Notes: generated from the letters alone by a model not told the origin. A DNA stretch of 7,325 nt from an uncultured Alphaproteobacteria bacterium (GCA_937910835.1 CALEMG010000024.1:1-7325), one strand, 5' to 3'; counted from the first letter of the stretch, positions 1 through 6,781 are shown. Made by a program: numbers and translations.

Positions 1-342
1 GTAGTTGATTGTTGCGCCCTTGTCGCCAGTTACGGTGGCGGAGGTGGGGAAGCCGCCGGCGATCTTGTCCTTCCAGGCGTTCAGGAACCAGGGCTTGGAG
101 CTTTCATCGGCGAATTTCTTGAACTGCCAGGCCGGTCCGCCCATATAGGTCGGGCTGCCATAGATGATGGCATCCGCCTCGGCAAGGGTCTCCCAGACAC
201 TTTCCTCGATTGTTCCGTCCTCGGGGATCTGGATACTGGTTACCGTGGCGCTGTTAACACTGGCCGCGCCTTCCTTTACGGCCTCGGCCTGCTTGGCGGT
301 GTGGCCGTAGCCGCTGAAATAGATGATGGCGATTTTAGTCAT
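1..342 (-). CDS. Flavodoxin-like NAD(P)H:quinone/FMN reductase (WrbA-like), C-terminus beyond window
   Basis: The reading frame runs from ATG at 342 to the window edge: 114 residues with no stop, C-terminal part missing. The N-terminus MTKIAIIYFSGYGHTAKQAE is the first beta strand and FMN-phosphate loop of the flavodoxin fold. The segment IIYGSPTYMGGPAWQFKKF (about residues 59-77) is the second flavin-contacting loop of WrbA/NADPH-dependent FMN reductase proteins, and GGFPTSATVTGDKGAT (about 95-110) fits the next strand and loop. Family members are cytoplasmic FMN enzymes that reduce quinones and related electrophiles by two electrons. The start is supported by AGGAG at 351-355, eight bases upstream. 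It diverges from an HxlR regulator, a common arrangement for electrophile-inducible quinone reductases. The family is confident; the exact substrate is not. Confidence 0.88.
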   Translation of the reverse strand, partial: MTKIAIIYFSGYGHTAKQAEAVKEGAASVNSATVTSIQIPEDGTIEESVWETLAEADAIIYGSPTYMGGPAWQFKKFADESSKPWFLNAWKDKIAGGFPTSATVTGDKGATINY

Positions 343-408
343 TTTTTAAACTCCTGTGGCTCGTGATAAGCGGATAAGTTTTCTGCGCTGATTGCCACGT
401 AAAGCCTT

Positions 409-445
409 TACTTTCTTTTTGCAAGTAGTTACCTTATGGTAAGTA
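409..445. promoter_or_regulatory. Probable HxlR operator and divergent promoter region
   Basis: The 128-base gap between the flavodoxin gene and the HxlR gene contains a perfect inverted repeat TTACC-TTAT-GGTAA at 429-442. It extends to TAgTTACCttatGGTAAgTA (426-445) with one mismatched pair. A second inverted repeat, TACTT-N9-AAGTA, lies at 409-427 and overlaps it by two bases. The palindromic TTGCAA at 419-424 could act as a weak -35 in either direction: with AAGTAT (441-446) toward the regulator, or with TACGTG (396-401, minus strand) toward the reductase. The repeats are read directly. Binding by the adjacent HxlR protein and the promoter assignments are inferred. Confidence 0.55.
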
Positions 446-470
446 TTGAGAAAAATCGGAGAATGTTTCG

Positions 471-833
471 ATGTCCCCAAAACACTATCCCAACCTATGC
501 CCGATTGAGAGCTTTCTAGGCCATATCATGGGACCCTGGACGCCTTACATCCTATGGCTTCTCTCCAATGAGGAAAGTTTGCGTTTTGGCCAGATTGCGG
601 CGCTTATCCCCGATATCTCGGCCAAGGTGCTGACCGACCGTCTCCGCAAGCTCGAAGCCTCCGGACTGGTCAACCGCGATTATCAGCCGACAGTGCCGCC
701 AACAGTTTACTATTCCCTGACTGAGCGAGGAGCGGAATTGCATGGCGTGTTGCAGGGCCTCAACAAGGTAGCGATCCGCTGGGATGAGGAAGACAGACAA
801 AAAGAGGGTGATGCGGAAATTGCCGCCGAATAA
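471..833 (+). CDS. HxlR-family winged-helix transcriptional regulator
   Basis: This 120-residue protein has the usual HxlR length and layout. CPIESFLGHIMGPWTPYIL (residues 10-28) matches the family opening (C-P-hydrophobic-E ... G-x-W-x-x-x-I-L). RFGQIAALIPDISAKVLTDR (about 38-57) is the helix-turn-helix, and LEASGLVNRDYQPTVPPTVY followed by YSLTERG is the wing and family signature. Cys10 is the only cysteine and sits where redox-sensing HxlR proteins such as YodB and HypR carry their reactive cysteine. The ATG has GGAG at 458-461, nine bases upstream. A palindrome lies just upstream and a quinone-reductase-like gene diverges, so autoregulation plus control of the reductase under electrophile or oxidative stress is likely. 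The solute-binding-like gene starts 51 bases after its stop and may be cotranscribed. Confidence 0.93.
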   Translation: MSPKHYPNLCPIESFLGHIMGPWTPYILWLLSNEESLRFGQIAALIPDISAKVLTDRLRKLEASGLVNRDYQPTVPPTVYYSLTERGAELHGVLQGLNKVAIRWDEEDRQKEGDAEIAAE

Positions 834-884
834 GGGGCGTGATAGCCTGCGCATCTCATAACGATAATAAGGGAGGCCCGCGCC

Positions 885-1769
885 ATGGAAAAAATCAATA
901 TCCAGTTCACTCTTTTTTCGGCCTTTTATTCACCGCTAATCTCGGTGATGTCCGGTGGCGTCTTGAAGGAAGAGGGGCTCACTCCCAACTGGTCCGTCTC
1001 CGCACCGGGTTCGAGTGCCATTGATGCGCTGAAGGATGGTAGCGCCCATGTGGTGCAGTCGGCCTTGAGCCAGGGGTTCGGCGCACTTGCCCGCGGGGAG
1101 ACGATGACCATAAGCCATTTTGCGCAAATCAACGAGATGGACGGCTTCTTCCTGACGGCGCGAGAGCCTGATCCCGATTTCTCCTGGAAAAAACTGGAAG
1201 GGGCGGAGGTTGTTCTCTTCGGTGGGGGACAGCCGCTCGTCATGTTTAAATATGCCTGCCACAAGGCAGGGATCGATTTTGATAAGATCAAGGCGATTAA
1301 TGTCGGCGGCGCGGCGGCGATGGATAAAGCTTATCGCGAGGGGCAAGGCCAGTATGTGCAGCAGCAGGGGCCGTTCCCGCAGCAGCTGGAGGCGGACAAG
1401 AGTGGTCATATCGTAGCGCAGGTCGGCAAGGAGATCGGTCCTTGCGGCTTTTCAAGCCTTGCGGCAACGAAAGACTGGCTGCAAAGCGACATGGCGCGGG
1501 CCTTTATGCGCGCCTACCGCAAGACGCGGGTGTATATGAACGAGACCCCTGCCGCTGAGATTGCGAGGGCGGAGAAAAGCTATTTCCCCGACATCGACGA
1601 GGCGGCGCTTGCGAATTGCATCGCCACTTATCAGTCGCTTGGTTGCTGGACCCCGCATGTGGAAATCACCGAAAGCGCCTATGAGGCAACGATGGATATC
1701 TTCGCATATAACGGCTTGCTGGAGGAGCGCTATCCGTATGAGCAGATTTGCAGCCTGCCACCCGTCTAA
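885..1769 (+). CDS. NMT1/THI5-like solute-binding-type protein lacking a signal peptide
   Basis: This 294-residue protein resembles the periplasmic-binding fold of the NMT1/THI5/SsuA type. An N-terminal strand is followed by a ligand-loop region (VSAPGSSAIDALKDGSAHVV, about 38-57), then the hinge and second lobe with LEGAEVVLFGGGQPLVMFKY (about 103-122), a pattern typical of sulfonate, nitrate and pyrimidine binding proteins. The start is well supported by GGGAGG at 871-876, eight bases before the ATG. No signal peptide is visible: the N-terminus MEKINIQFTLFSAFYSPLIS reads directly into the domain, and no permease or ATPase gene is adjacent. It also lacks the CCCFC motif of yeast THI5 enzymes. 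It may be a cytoplasmic sensor, an enzyme, or an orphan binding protein. It follows the HxlR gene by 51 bases. Fold confident, ligand unknown. Confidence 0.75.
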   Translation: MEKINIQFTLFSAFYSPLISVMSGGVLKEEGLTPNWSVSAPGSSAIDALKDGSAHVVQSALSQGFGALARGETMTISHFAQINEMDGFFLTAREPDPDFSWKKLEGAEVVLFGGGQPLVMFKYACHKAGIDFDKIKAINVGGAAAMDKAYREGQGQYVQQQGPFPQQLEADKSGHIVAQVGKEIGPCGFSSLAATKDWLQSDMARAFMRAYRKTRVYMNETPAAEIARAEKSYFPDIDEAALANCIATYQSLGCWTPHVEITESAYEATMDIFAYNGLLEERYPYEQICSLPPV

Positions 1770-2362
1770 GGGATCAGGCTGAGAGCCACTGACGCCACCA
1801 GCATCACCGCAAAGAGGATATTGACGATGCGGCCGATGGTCGGATTACGGAGCACGCGTGCGAGGAGTGATCCGAAATAAAGCCAAATCGAATTGACGAG
1901 GACGATCACCATCGTCAGAGTCGCGATTTTGAACACTGTATCCAGCAGCAGGTTATCCGGCAGCAGAATGTTGCCGGAATAAACCGCGCCAATGGCGACA
2001 TAAGCCTTTGGGTTGGCGATGGCGAGTAGAAATCCGCCCATGAAAGACGGCGGTTTGCTGGCCGTCAGGCCGCTGCCGATCACCGGCGCAGTGGCGATCC
2101 GGTAGGCAAGATAGAGGATATAGGCCGCGGCGAGCAAGCTGATCACGGTGGTAAGCGCTGGCTCAGCGAGGATTAATCCGGTAATCCCAACGGCAATAAG
2201 CAAAAGCACGCCGGTCGTCCCAAGAATGATACCGAGGAGATAGTTAATTGAGACCCGCGCGCCAAAGGCCGCACCAATCGCCGCGAGGCTTAACGTCGCC
2301 GGACCTGGGCTCCCCATCAGCGGTAGCGCCGCCAGCACCAGCAAAATCAAATCCCCTGCCAT
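1766..2362 (-). CDS. LysE/RhtB-family amino-acid or metabolite exporter
   Basis: This 198-residue, strongly hydrophobic protein has about six predicted membrane segments. The family hallmark P-G-P occurs at residues 19-21 in the first segment (PLMGSPGPATLSL), and A-N-P-K at 116-119 (FLLAIANPKAY) is the second conserved LysE/RhtB motif. Family members export amino acids or related small molecules through the inner membrane. The ATG is preceded by GGAGG at 2367-2371 with a short four-base spacer, and the chrA stop lies 18 bases upstream, so it is probably the last gene of the chromate cluster. Its TAG stop lies on the opposite strand from the TAA of the convergent solute-binding gene, giving a four-base overlap and no room for a separate terminator. 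The substrate cannot be told from sequence. Confidence 0.9.
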   Translation of the reverse strand: MAGDLILLVLAALPLMGSPGPATLSLAAIGAAFGARVSINYLLGIILGTTGVLLLIAVGITGLILAEPALTTVISLLAAAYILYLAYRIATAPVIGSGLTASKPPSFMGGFLLAIANPKAYVAIGAVYSGNILLPDNLLLDTVFKIATLTMVIVLVNSIWLYFGSLLARVLRNPTIGRIVNILFAVMLVASVALSLIP

Positions 2363-2380
2363 TCAGCCTCCAGCGCTGCT

Positions 2381-3682
2381 CTAGAACAGGTAGCTTAGCA
2401 TTAGCACGCCGCCTGCACAAACCAGCAGGACGTGGGTGATCGACCATTTGCGATAGAGTAGTAACCCGGCTGCAACGGCGGTAAGGATCAGCACTTTCCC
2501 ATCGAAGGAGGCGAAGGCCGGCTGCCAGATCGTGACGGGGCCGAGTTCCTCCTTCGTCACCTCCGTGAAGAAAACATGCAGTGCGAACCAGATTGAAAGA
2601 TTGAGGATCACCCCAACGACCGCTGCCGTAATACCGTTCAGCGCGCGTTCCAGCCTCGGCTGATGGGAGCTCCAGTCGATATAGGGAGCGCCGGTGAAAA
2701 TCCAGAGGAAGCAGGGAACGAAAGTCACCCAGAGGGTCAGTGCTGCCCCAGCGAGGCCGAGCAGGAAGCCGCCCTCGTAAAAAGCTGCGAGAAAGCCGAC
2801 AAATTCCGTCACCAAGATGAGCGGACCGGGGGTTGTTTCCGCAAGGCCCAAGCCGTCCATCATTTCGCCCGCGCTCAACCATCCGAACTGGTTGACCACA
2901 TCTTGCGCCATATAGGCGAGTACCGCATAGGCGCCGCCGAAGGTCACCACCGCAAGCTTGGAGAAGAAAAGCGCAATATCAGTGAGGATCGGCACGTTGG
3001 AAAATGCGGCGATCAATAGCACCGGCGCCCACCAGACAATCAACCAGAAACCGATCCAGAGAAAAGCTTTCGAGAGCGACCGACCAGCGGGCAGGGGCAT
3101 CGCGTCTTGGGACTGGGACTCGCCCTTTCGGAAGAAGCCATAGAGTGCAGCGAGAAGGACAATCAGCGGGAAGGGCAGTTCCAAAAAGAAAATGCCGACA
3201 AAGGCGAGCGCTGCGATGACCCAGAGCGTTACGCCTTTAAGCGCGCGTTTCGCGACCTTGAGCAGAGCCTCGATCACGATGATGACCACCGCCGCCTTGA
3301 TTCCGAGAAAGAGGCTGCTGATCAGCGGGACCGAGCCAAAATAAACATAGATCGCGCCAAGGGCGAGAATGACCGCCGCGCCTGGCAGCACGAACAATAG
3401 CCCGGCCATCAGCCCGCCGATAATGCCGTTCAACCGCCATCCCGCATAAGTCGCGAGTTGCATCGCCTCGGGCCCGGGGAGCAGCATGCAGAAGCTCAAG
3501 GCGTTGAGGAACTGCTTTTCGGTGAGCCAGGCCTTTTCCTCGACCAGTACCCGATGCATTAGGGCAATCTGTGCTGCCGGTCCGCCAAAGGAGAGCAGCC
3601 CGATCCGGCCGAAGGCGGTGAACAGATTGACGAAGCTGGGGATGCTGGAGATATGCTGGCCCGTTTGGGTTTCCGTTGTCAT
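2381..3682 (-). CDS. chrA: ChrA chromate efflux transporter (two CHR domains)
   Basis: This 433-residue integral membrane protein has the long-chain ChrA architecture of two homologous CHR domains. In the first domain, FGRIGLLSFGGPAAQIALMH is at residues 24-43 and LLPGPEAMQLATYAGW at 67-82. In the second, VVTFGGAYAVLAYM is at 245-258 and ETTPGPLILVTEFVGF at 282-297. ChrA proteins expel chromate across the inner membrane. The frame stays open further upstream, to 3799. The start at 3682 is preferred because GGAGG (3691-3695) lies eight bases upstream, the family alignment begins near here, and the longer form would overlap the preceding gene. That gene, a rhodanese-ChrB fusion, ends four bases upstream, indicating translational coupling. 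It ends in TAG. Function is confident at family level; chromate specificity is assumed from the family and the neighbour. Confidence 0.95.
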   Translation of the reverse strand: MTTETQTGQHISSIPSFVNLFTAFGRIGLLSFGGPAAQIALMHRVLVEEKAWLTEKQFLNALSFCMLLPGPEAMQLATYAGWRLNGIIGGLMAGLLFVLPGAAVILALGAIYVYFGSVPLISSLFLGIKAAVVIIVIEALLKVAKRALKGVTLWVIAALAFVGIFFLELPFPLIVLLAALYGFFRKGESQSQDAMPLPAGRSLSKAFLWIGFWLIVWWAPVLLIAAFSNVPILTDIALFFSKLAVVTFGGAYAVLAYMAQDVVNQFGWLSAGEMMDGLGLAETTPGPLILVTEFVGFLAAFYEGGFLLGLAGAALTLWVTFVPCFLWIFTGAPYIDWSSHQPRLERALNGITAAVVGVILNLSIWFALHVFFTEVTKEELGPVTIWQPAFASFDGKVLILTAVAAGLLLYRKWSITHVLLVCAGGVLMLSYLF

Positions 3683-3686
3683 CACC

Positions 3687-4505
3687 TTATCCTCCAGCCT
3701 TGGGCGCGGGCCAGTCATGCGTTTCGTCGCGGGCATCGCGGGCCCAGCGGTAAAAGGCATCATAGAGCCCCATCCCGGCCTCAAGCTGGGCAATGTCATC
3801 GCGATACATACGCGAAATCCCGAGGGACGCGGCCATCAACCCCGCAGCCTCCGGCGCGAGGTCGTGACGGTTGGTGTCAGCACCCCTGATAATGGTGGCA
3901 AGATGCCGCATTGGTTCGTGATCAAGGGCAATTTCTCGGATCATGGTATCGAATGTACAGTGAGCGCCTTGATGGCTCCAGAACACATTGTCGATATCGA
4001 ACGGCGTTGCGCCGAATTTTTCAGCAACCGACAGAACCTCTGACGGCTCGACGAACAGGAAGCGTGCATATCTGTCGACGAAACGGCGGATCAGCCAGGG
4101 GCAGGCGATGCGGTCAATTTTCGGGCGGTGCCGTGTGACCCAAAGGGTGCGCCCCTCCTTGTCACGGTCGGGAATAGCGGCGGCCGGGATCATCGGCAGG
4201 CCCGCATCGCGCCAGGCGAAGACACCGCCTTCCAGGCTTTCGCAGGCAACGCCGCAGTCGCGCAGGATCGCCGCCGCGCCCTGGCTAAGCTTCAGCCCCT
4301 TCTGGCAAGTAATGACGCAGCGCGTGTTTTGCAGTTTGGGGGCGAGGGCCGCAATATCCTTGAAAGGATGGCGGAAGGCCGCCGGCAATAGGCGGGGATC
4401 GAGCGCGTAATCCTCATCAATGCAGACATCGACAAGAATCAGGGCGTCGGGCAGGCCGACAAGGCGGGAGAGCTGGGAAACGGTTATTTGATCTGGAGAC
4501 GTCAT
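3687..4505 (-). CDS. Rhodanese-like sulfurtransferase fused to ChrB C-terminal domain (chromate resistance protein)
   Basis: This 272-residue protein has two domains. Residues 1-105 form a rhodanese domain with active-site loop CQKGLKLS (67-74, Cys67 the likely persulfide carrier), followed by the typical ESLEGGVFAWRDAGLP (89-104). Residues 121-257 match the ChrB C-terminal domain, with RPKIDRIACPWLIRRFVD (127-144), FDIDNVFWSHQGAHCTFD (169-186) and RGADTNRHDLAPEAAGL (207-223). The DNA-binding N-terminal half of full ChrB is absent, so direct regulation is unlikely. A role in chromate handling linked to sulfur chemistry or redox is inferred. The frame is open up to 4661, but ATG 4505 is chosen because AAAGGA (4514-4519) sits eight bases upstream and homology starts there; ATG 4514 has no usable spacing. 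It lies four bases before chrA. Confidence 0.9.
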   Translation of the reverse strand: MTSPDQITVSQLSRLVGLPDALILVDVCIDEDYALDPRLLPAAFRHPFKDIAALAPKLQNTRCVITCQKGLKLSQGAAAILRDCGVACESLEGGVFAWRDAGLPMIPAAAIPDRDKEGRTLWVTRHRPKIDRIACPWLIRRFVDRYARFLFVEPSEVLSVAEKFGATPFDIDNVFWSHQGAHCTFDTMIREIALDHEPMRHLATIIRGADTNRHDLAPEAAGLMAASLGISRMYRDDIAQLEAGMGLYDAFYRWARDARDETHDWPAPKAGG

Positions 4506-4629
4506 AGCGCCCATCCTTTCATCTGAAAAAGGGTTTCGGACGCGAAATTTGGGCTGACGCCTCACGGGGTAGTTCGCAAACCCCACGCATTTTTTGTGCG
4601 CTTTCCCTTGCCTGATGTCAACCGTAAAT
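4506..4629 (-). promoter_or_regulatory. Candidate promoter/operator region for the chromate cluster
   Basis: This 124-base gap separates the SRPBCC gene from the rhodanese-ChrB gene and is the only sizeable space within the middle minus-strand group. Read on the minus strand, it holds a perfect -35-like TTGACA (4621-4616). At 17-18 bases spacing only a poor -10 (CACAAA/ACAAAA) follows. Between this and the start codon lies an inverted repeat GGGGT-N9-ACCCC (4566-4584) that could bind a regulator, plus a shorter CGCA-N7-TGCG repeat (4586-4600). The sequences are seen directly; promoter and operator function is inferred. No T-rich terminator after the SRPBCC gene is evident, so readthrough is possible. 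Confidence 0.35.
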
Positions 4630-5088
4630 TTATGAAGATTTGCCGACGCGTGCCTCGACATTACGCTTTATATTAGCGAGCGCGATATCGGCTTCCTCGT
4701 TCATCCGGTTGATCTGGTCCTCGGTCGGTGGTTTTGGCCGTGAGGGGTTAATCATGGTACGCGTGAAGCGGACCTGATCCCCTTCCTCCTTGACGTCATA
4801 GCGGACAATGATCGTGCCGATAAAGTTGGTCTGGGTCTCGCCGATCCAGAGATGGGGCGGTTCACATTCCGTTACCACCCAGTCCAGCCGCGCCGGCCCG
4901 CTCCGGGTGTGCCATTCCTCAACGAAGGTATCGCCTTTGCGCAACGGGCGGTCGGGGCTGTCGATCTCGTGCGAAGCGGCGAGCCATTCGGGCCAGCTGT
5001 TAGGGTTGCAGACGTAGTCGAGAACGTCCCCCGCCGGAGCGCTTATTAATATACTGTGGCTACGTTTGAAGGAGTGGGTCTCGTTCAT
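4630..5088 (-). CDS. SRPBCC (START/polyketide-cyclase-like) domain protein
   Basis: This 152-residue protein is the usual length for a single-domain SRPBCC protein. The opening HSILISAPAGDVLDYVCNPN then WPEWL matches the family start (I-x-A-P-x-x-x-V-w-x-x-V-x-D/N-x-x-x-W-P-E-W). Alternating strands follow (GDTFVEEWHTRSGPARLDWV, IVRYDVKEEGDQVRFTRTMI) and a long amphipathic C-terminal helix ends the protein, as in the helix-grip fold. Such proteins bind hydrophobic ligands in a deep cavity; substrates vary too widely to assign. The start is supported by AAGGA (5097-5101), eight bases upstream. It follows a GNAT gene by 37 bases and precedes the chromate cluster by 124 bases, so it could belong to the upstream transcript. 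No odd features seen. Confidence 0.85.
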   Translation of the reverse strand: MNETHSFKRSHSILISAPAGDVLDYVCNPNSWPEWLAASHEIDSPDRPLRKGDTFVEEWHTRSGPARLDWVVTECEPPHLWIGETQTNFIGTIIVRYDVKEEGDQVRFTRTMINPSRPKPPTEDQINRMNEEADIALANIKRNVEARVGKSS

Positions 5089-5125
5089 CTGATCTTTCCT
5101 TTTTATTATTAGATGGGATCATGTC

Positions 5126-5569
5126 CTAAAGTTCTTTTTCAAGCAACTCGAAGCCTATGCGGTCATAAAATCCGTGCCGAACATAGAAATCATGTGCTCT
5201 CCGATTGTGGTGCGAGACCTGCAACATCAGGCTTCCGCATTCTGCCTTGCGCGCGGTGGTTTCGGCGGCCGCAAGCAGCCTGCCGCCGATTTTCCTGCCA
5301 CGATAGGCGTCTTCGATAAAAAATTCGTCGATATCGGCCATCAGCCCCGCATGTTCGAGGCTGAAAGTATAAACGAGGAGGAGATAGCCGACCAGGTGAT
5401 CCTCCTCGATGGCGAGGTGAATATGGCCCATATCCGGATGATCGAACAGCCAGTCGAGATTGCGCCGGAGGCGAGCCGTGTCGAAAGTCTCGAAATTTTC
5501 ATATCGCCAGTATCCCTTGATAAGCGGGAGCAGGGCATCGATATCGCTTTTTTCGGCCAGTCGAATCAT
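5126..5569 (-). CDS. GNAT-family N-acetyltransferase
   Basis: This 147-residue protein has the complete single GNAT fold. It begins MIRLAEKSDIDALLPLI (strand 1, helix 1). The acceptor-side strand ADIDEFFIEDAYRGRKIGGR (78-97) contains the acetyl-CoA pyrophosphate loop R-G-R-K-I-G-G at 90-96. VSHHNRRAHDFYVRHGFYD (118-136) is the conserved C-terminal motif B. It transfers an acetyl group from acetyl-CoA to an unknown amine. The ATG lies five bases downstream of the acyl-CoA dehydrogenase stop and has no convincing Shine-Dalgarno sequence, so translation is probably coupled to the dehydrogenase. That makes any disruption of dehydrogenase translation relevant to this gene. It ends in TAG. Confidence 0.9.
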   Translation of the reverse strand: MIRLAEKSDIDALLPLIKGYWRYENFETFDTARLRRNLDWLFDHPDMGHIHLAIEEDHLVGYLLLVYTFSLEHAGLMADIDEFFIEDAYRGRKIGGRLLAAAETTARKAECGSLMLQVSHHNRRAHDFYVRHGFYDRIGFELLEKEL

Positions 5570-5574
5570 CGGCG

Positions 5575-6729
5575 TTAGCTGTCTTTCACGGCTCTTTTGA
5601 AAAGCGCGCGGGCAATCCGTTCATTCTGGATTTCGGTGGTGCCGTCGACATAGTTGGCAATGCGGGCGCAGGCGATCTGGCGGCCAAGGGCGTACTCCCG
5701 GCGCAAGCCCGCCGCGCCCATCACCTGCATGCAGCGGGAGAGTTGTTCATCGGCCATTCTCGCGGCATATTTCTTTGCATGGGCGGCGGGGATTTCGGCC
5801 TCCGAGCCCTGTTCCACGGCGAGGGTTGCGCGATAGGCGAGAAGGCGTGCAGCCTCCACCTCCGTCTGGGCATCGGCAAGGCGCCAGCGCAGCCCCTGAA
5901 AATCAGCGATATGCCCGCCAAAGGCAGCGCGCTCGCTCGCATAGTTGGCCGCGAGATCGATCGCCGCCTCGGTCATGCCGCAGCACATGGTGGCAACATA
6001 ACTGCGCGCGGCATTGACGCCGGCCATTGCCGCCTTAAACCCGTCACCCGGTGCGCTCATCATGCGGATATCAGGCACGAAATGATCCTGCAGCTTGAAG
6101 CCCCCCACGCCGATGGCATGGCCGCCCATAATCTCGAACGGCGGCACGCGAGTGACGCCGTCGTCGCGGGCATCGATAAGGAAGCCTGCGACCCCGCGCC
6201 AGCCTGCTGCCGGGTCCGTCTGCGAATAGAGGAACATCAGGTTCGCATGGGCCGCATTGGTGATCCAGGCCTTCTCGCCATTGATAACCCAGCCGCCGTC
6301 GACCTTCTTCGCCAGCGTTTTAATCGCAGAAAAATCGCTGCCCGCGCCGGGTTCAGTCAAGGCGGTGCAGCCGATCGTCTCTCCGGCCAGCATTTCGGGC
6401 AGGTATTTCTTGGCGATTTCTGCGGGCGCATCGCGGGCGATTTTCCCCGCAAGCCCCATATGATTGATCAAGGAAAAGGAAAAAGCAAAGCAGTCCCGCG
6501 CGATCTCCTCGGCGATCCGGGCTTTCAAGCGAAAGCGCCCGCCGAACCCACCAAGACTTTCCGGCACCTCAAGCCCGGCAAATCCGGCGAGGGAAGCGGC
6601 TTTCAGAATTTCGATTGGCTGGCGGCATTCATCCTCCCAGCCTTGCGCCTTGGGTGCGACCTCATTTTGGGCGAACTCGATCGCGCTGGCGAGTATGTCC
6701 TCTTCGGGTTGGGTAAGAGGCTACTCCAT
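5575..6729 (-). CDS. Acyl-CoA dehydrogenase family protein with in-frame TAG at codon 3
   Basis: Read from ATG 6729 there are 384 codons, the normal acyl-CoA dehydrogenase length, but codon 3 is TAG (6721-6723). The ATG has GGGAG at 6735-6739, five bases upstream. After the TAG the frame stays open and immediately reads as a family N-terminal helical domain (LTQPEEDILASAIEFAQNEV at codons 5-24, LAGFAGLEVPESLGGFGG at 47-64). Flavin and substrate motifs follow: CTALTEPGAGSDFSA (121-135), WVINGEKAWITNA (147-159) and SERAAFGGHIADFQ (265-278). The C-terminal catalytic loop reads YVDGTTEIQNERIAR (360-374), with Asp362 where the MCAD type has Glu. The first standard-type start after the TAG is GTG 6567 (codon 55), which would remove most of the N-terminal domain and has no clear ribosome site. 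The enzyme would oxidise an unidentified acyl-CoA with FAD. It may be a pseudogene, or the TAG may be an error. Confidence 0.85.
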
Positions 6730-6748
6730 GATAACTCCCGATTCTTAT

Positions 6749-6777
6749 TATTAATTTTCGAGACTATAGCGAAGCAA
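6749..6777 (-). promoter_or_regulatory. Candidate promoter for the acyl-CoA dehydrogenase gene
   Basis: On the minus strand, TTGCTT (6777-6772) is followed after 17 bases by TTAATA (6754-6749) inside an AT-rich patch. The dehydrogenase ribosome site and ATG lie about 10-25 bases further on. The match is moderate and based only on sequence resemblance to a housekeeping sigma-70 promoter. Confidence 0.3.
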
Positions 6778-6781
6778 AAGG

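Noticed and set aside
936..1409. A 157-codon minus-strand frame inside the solute-binding-like gene
   Set aside because: It is a shadow frame. The plus-strand gene has a GGGAGG ribosome site and a coherent protein fold.
2244..2882. A 212-codon minus-strand frame overlapping lysE and chrA
   Set aside because: It is arginine/glycine-rich with no family motifs, and it conflicts with two well-supported membrane protein genes on the same strand.
3683..3799. A 39-residue N-terminal extension of ChrA
   Set aside because: It would overlap the end of the rhodanese-ChrB gene and lacks family similarity, while ATG 3682 has GGAGG at ideal spacing.
3486..4043. A 185-codon plus-strand frame opposite chrA and the rhodanese-ChrB gene
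   Set aside because: No domain is recognisable and it lies wholly antisense to confident coding sequence.
4506..4661. A 52-residue N-terminal extension of the rhodanese-ChrB protein
   Set aside because: The extension overlaps the SRPBCC gene and contains the probable promoter. The ribosome site and homology both favour ATG 4505.
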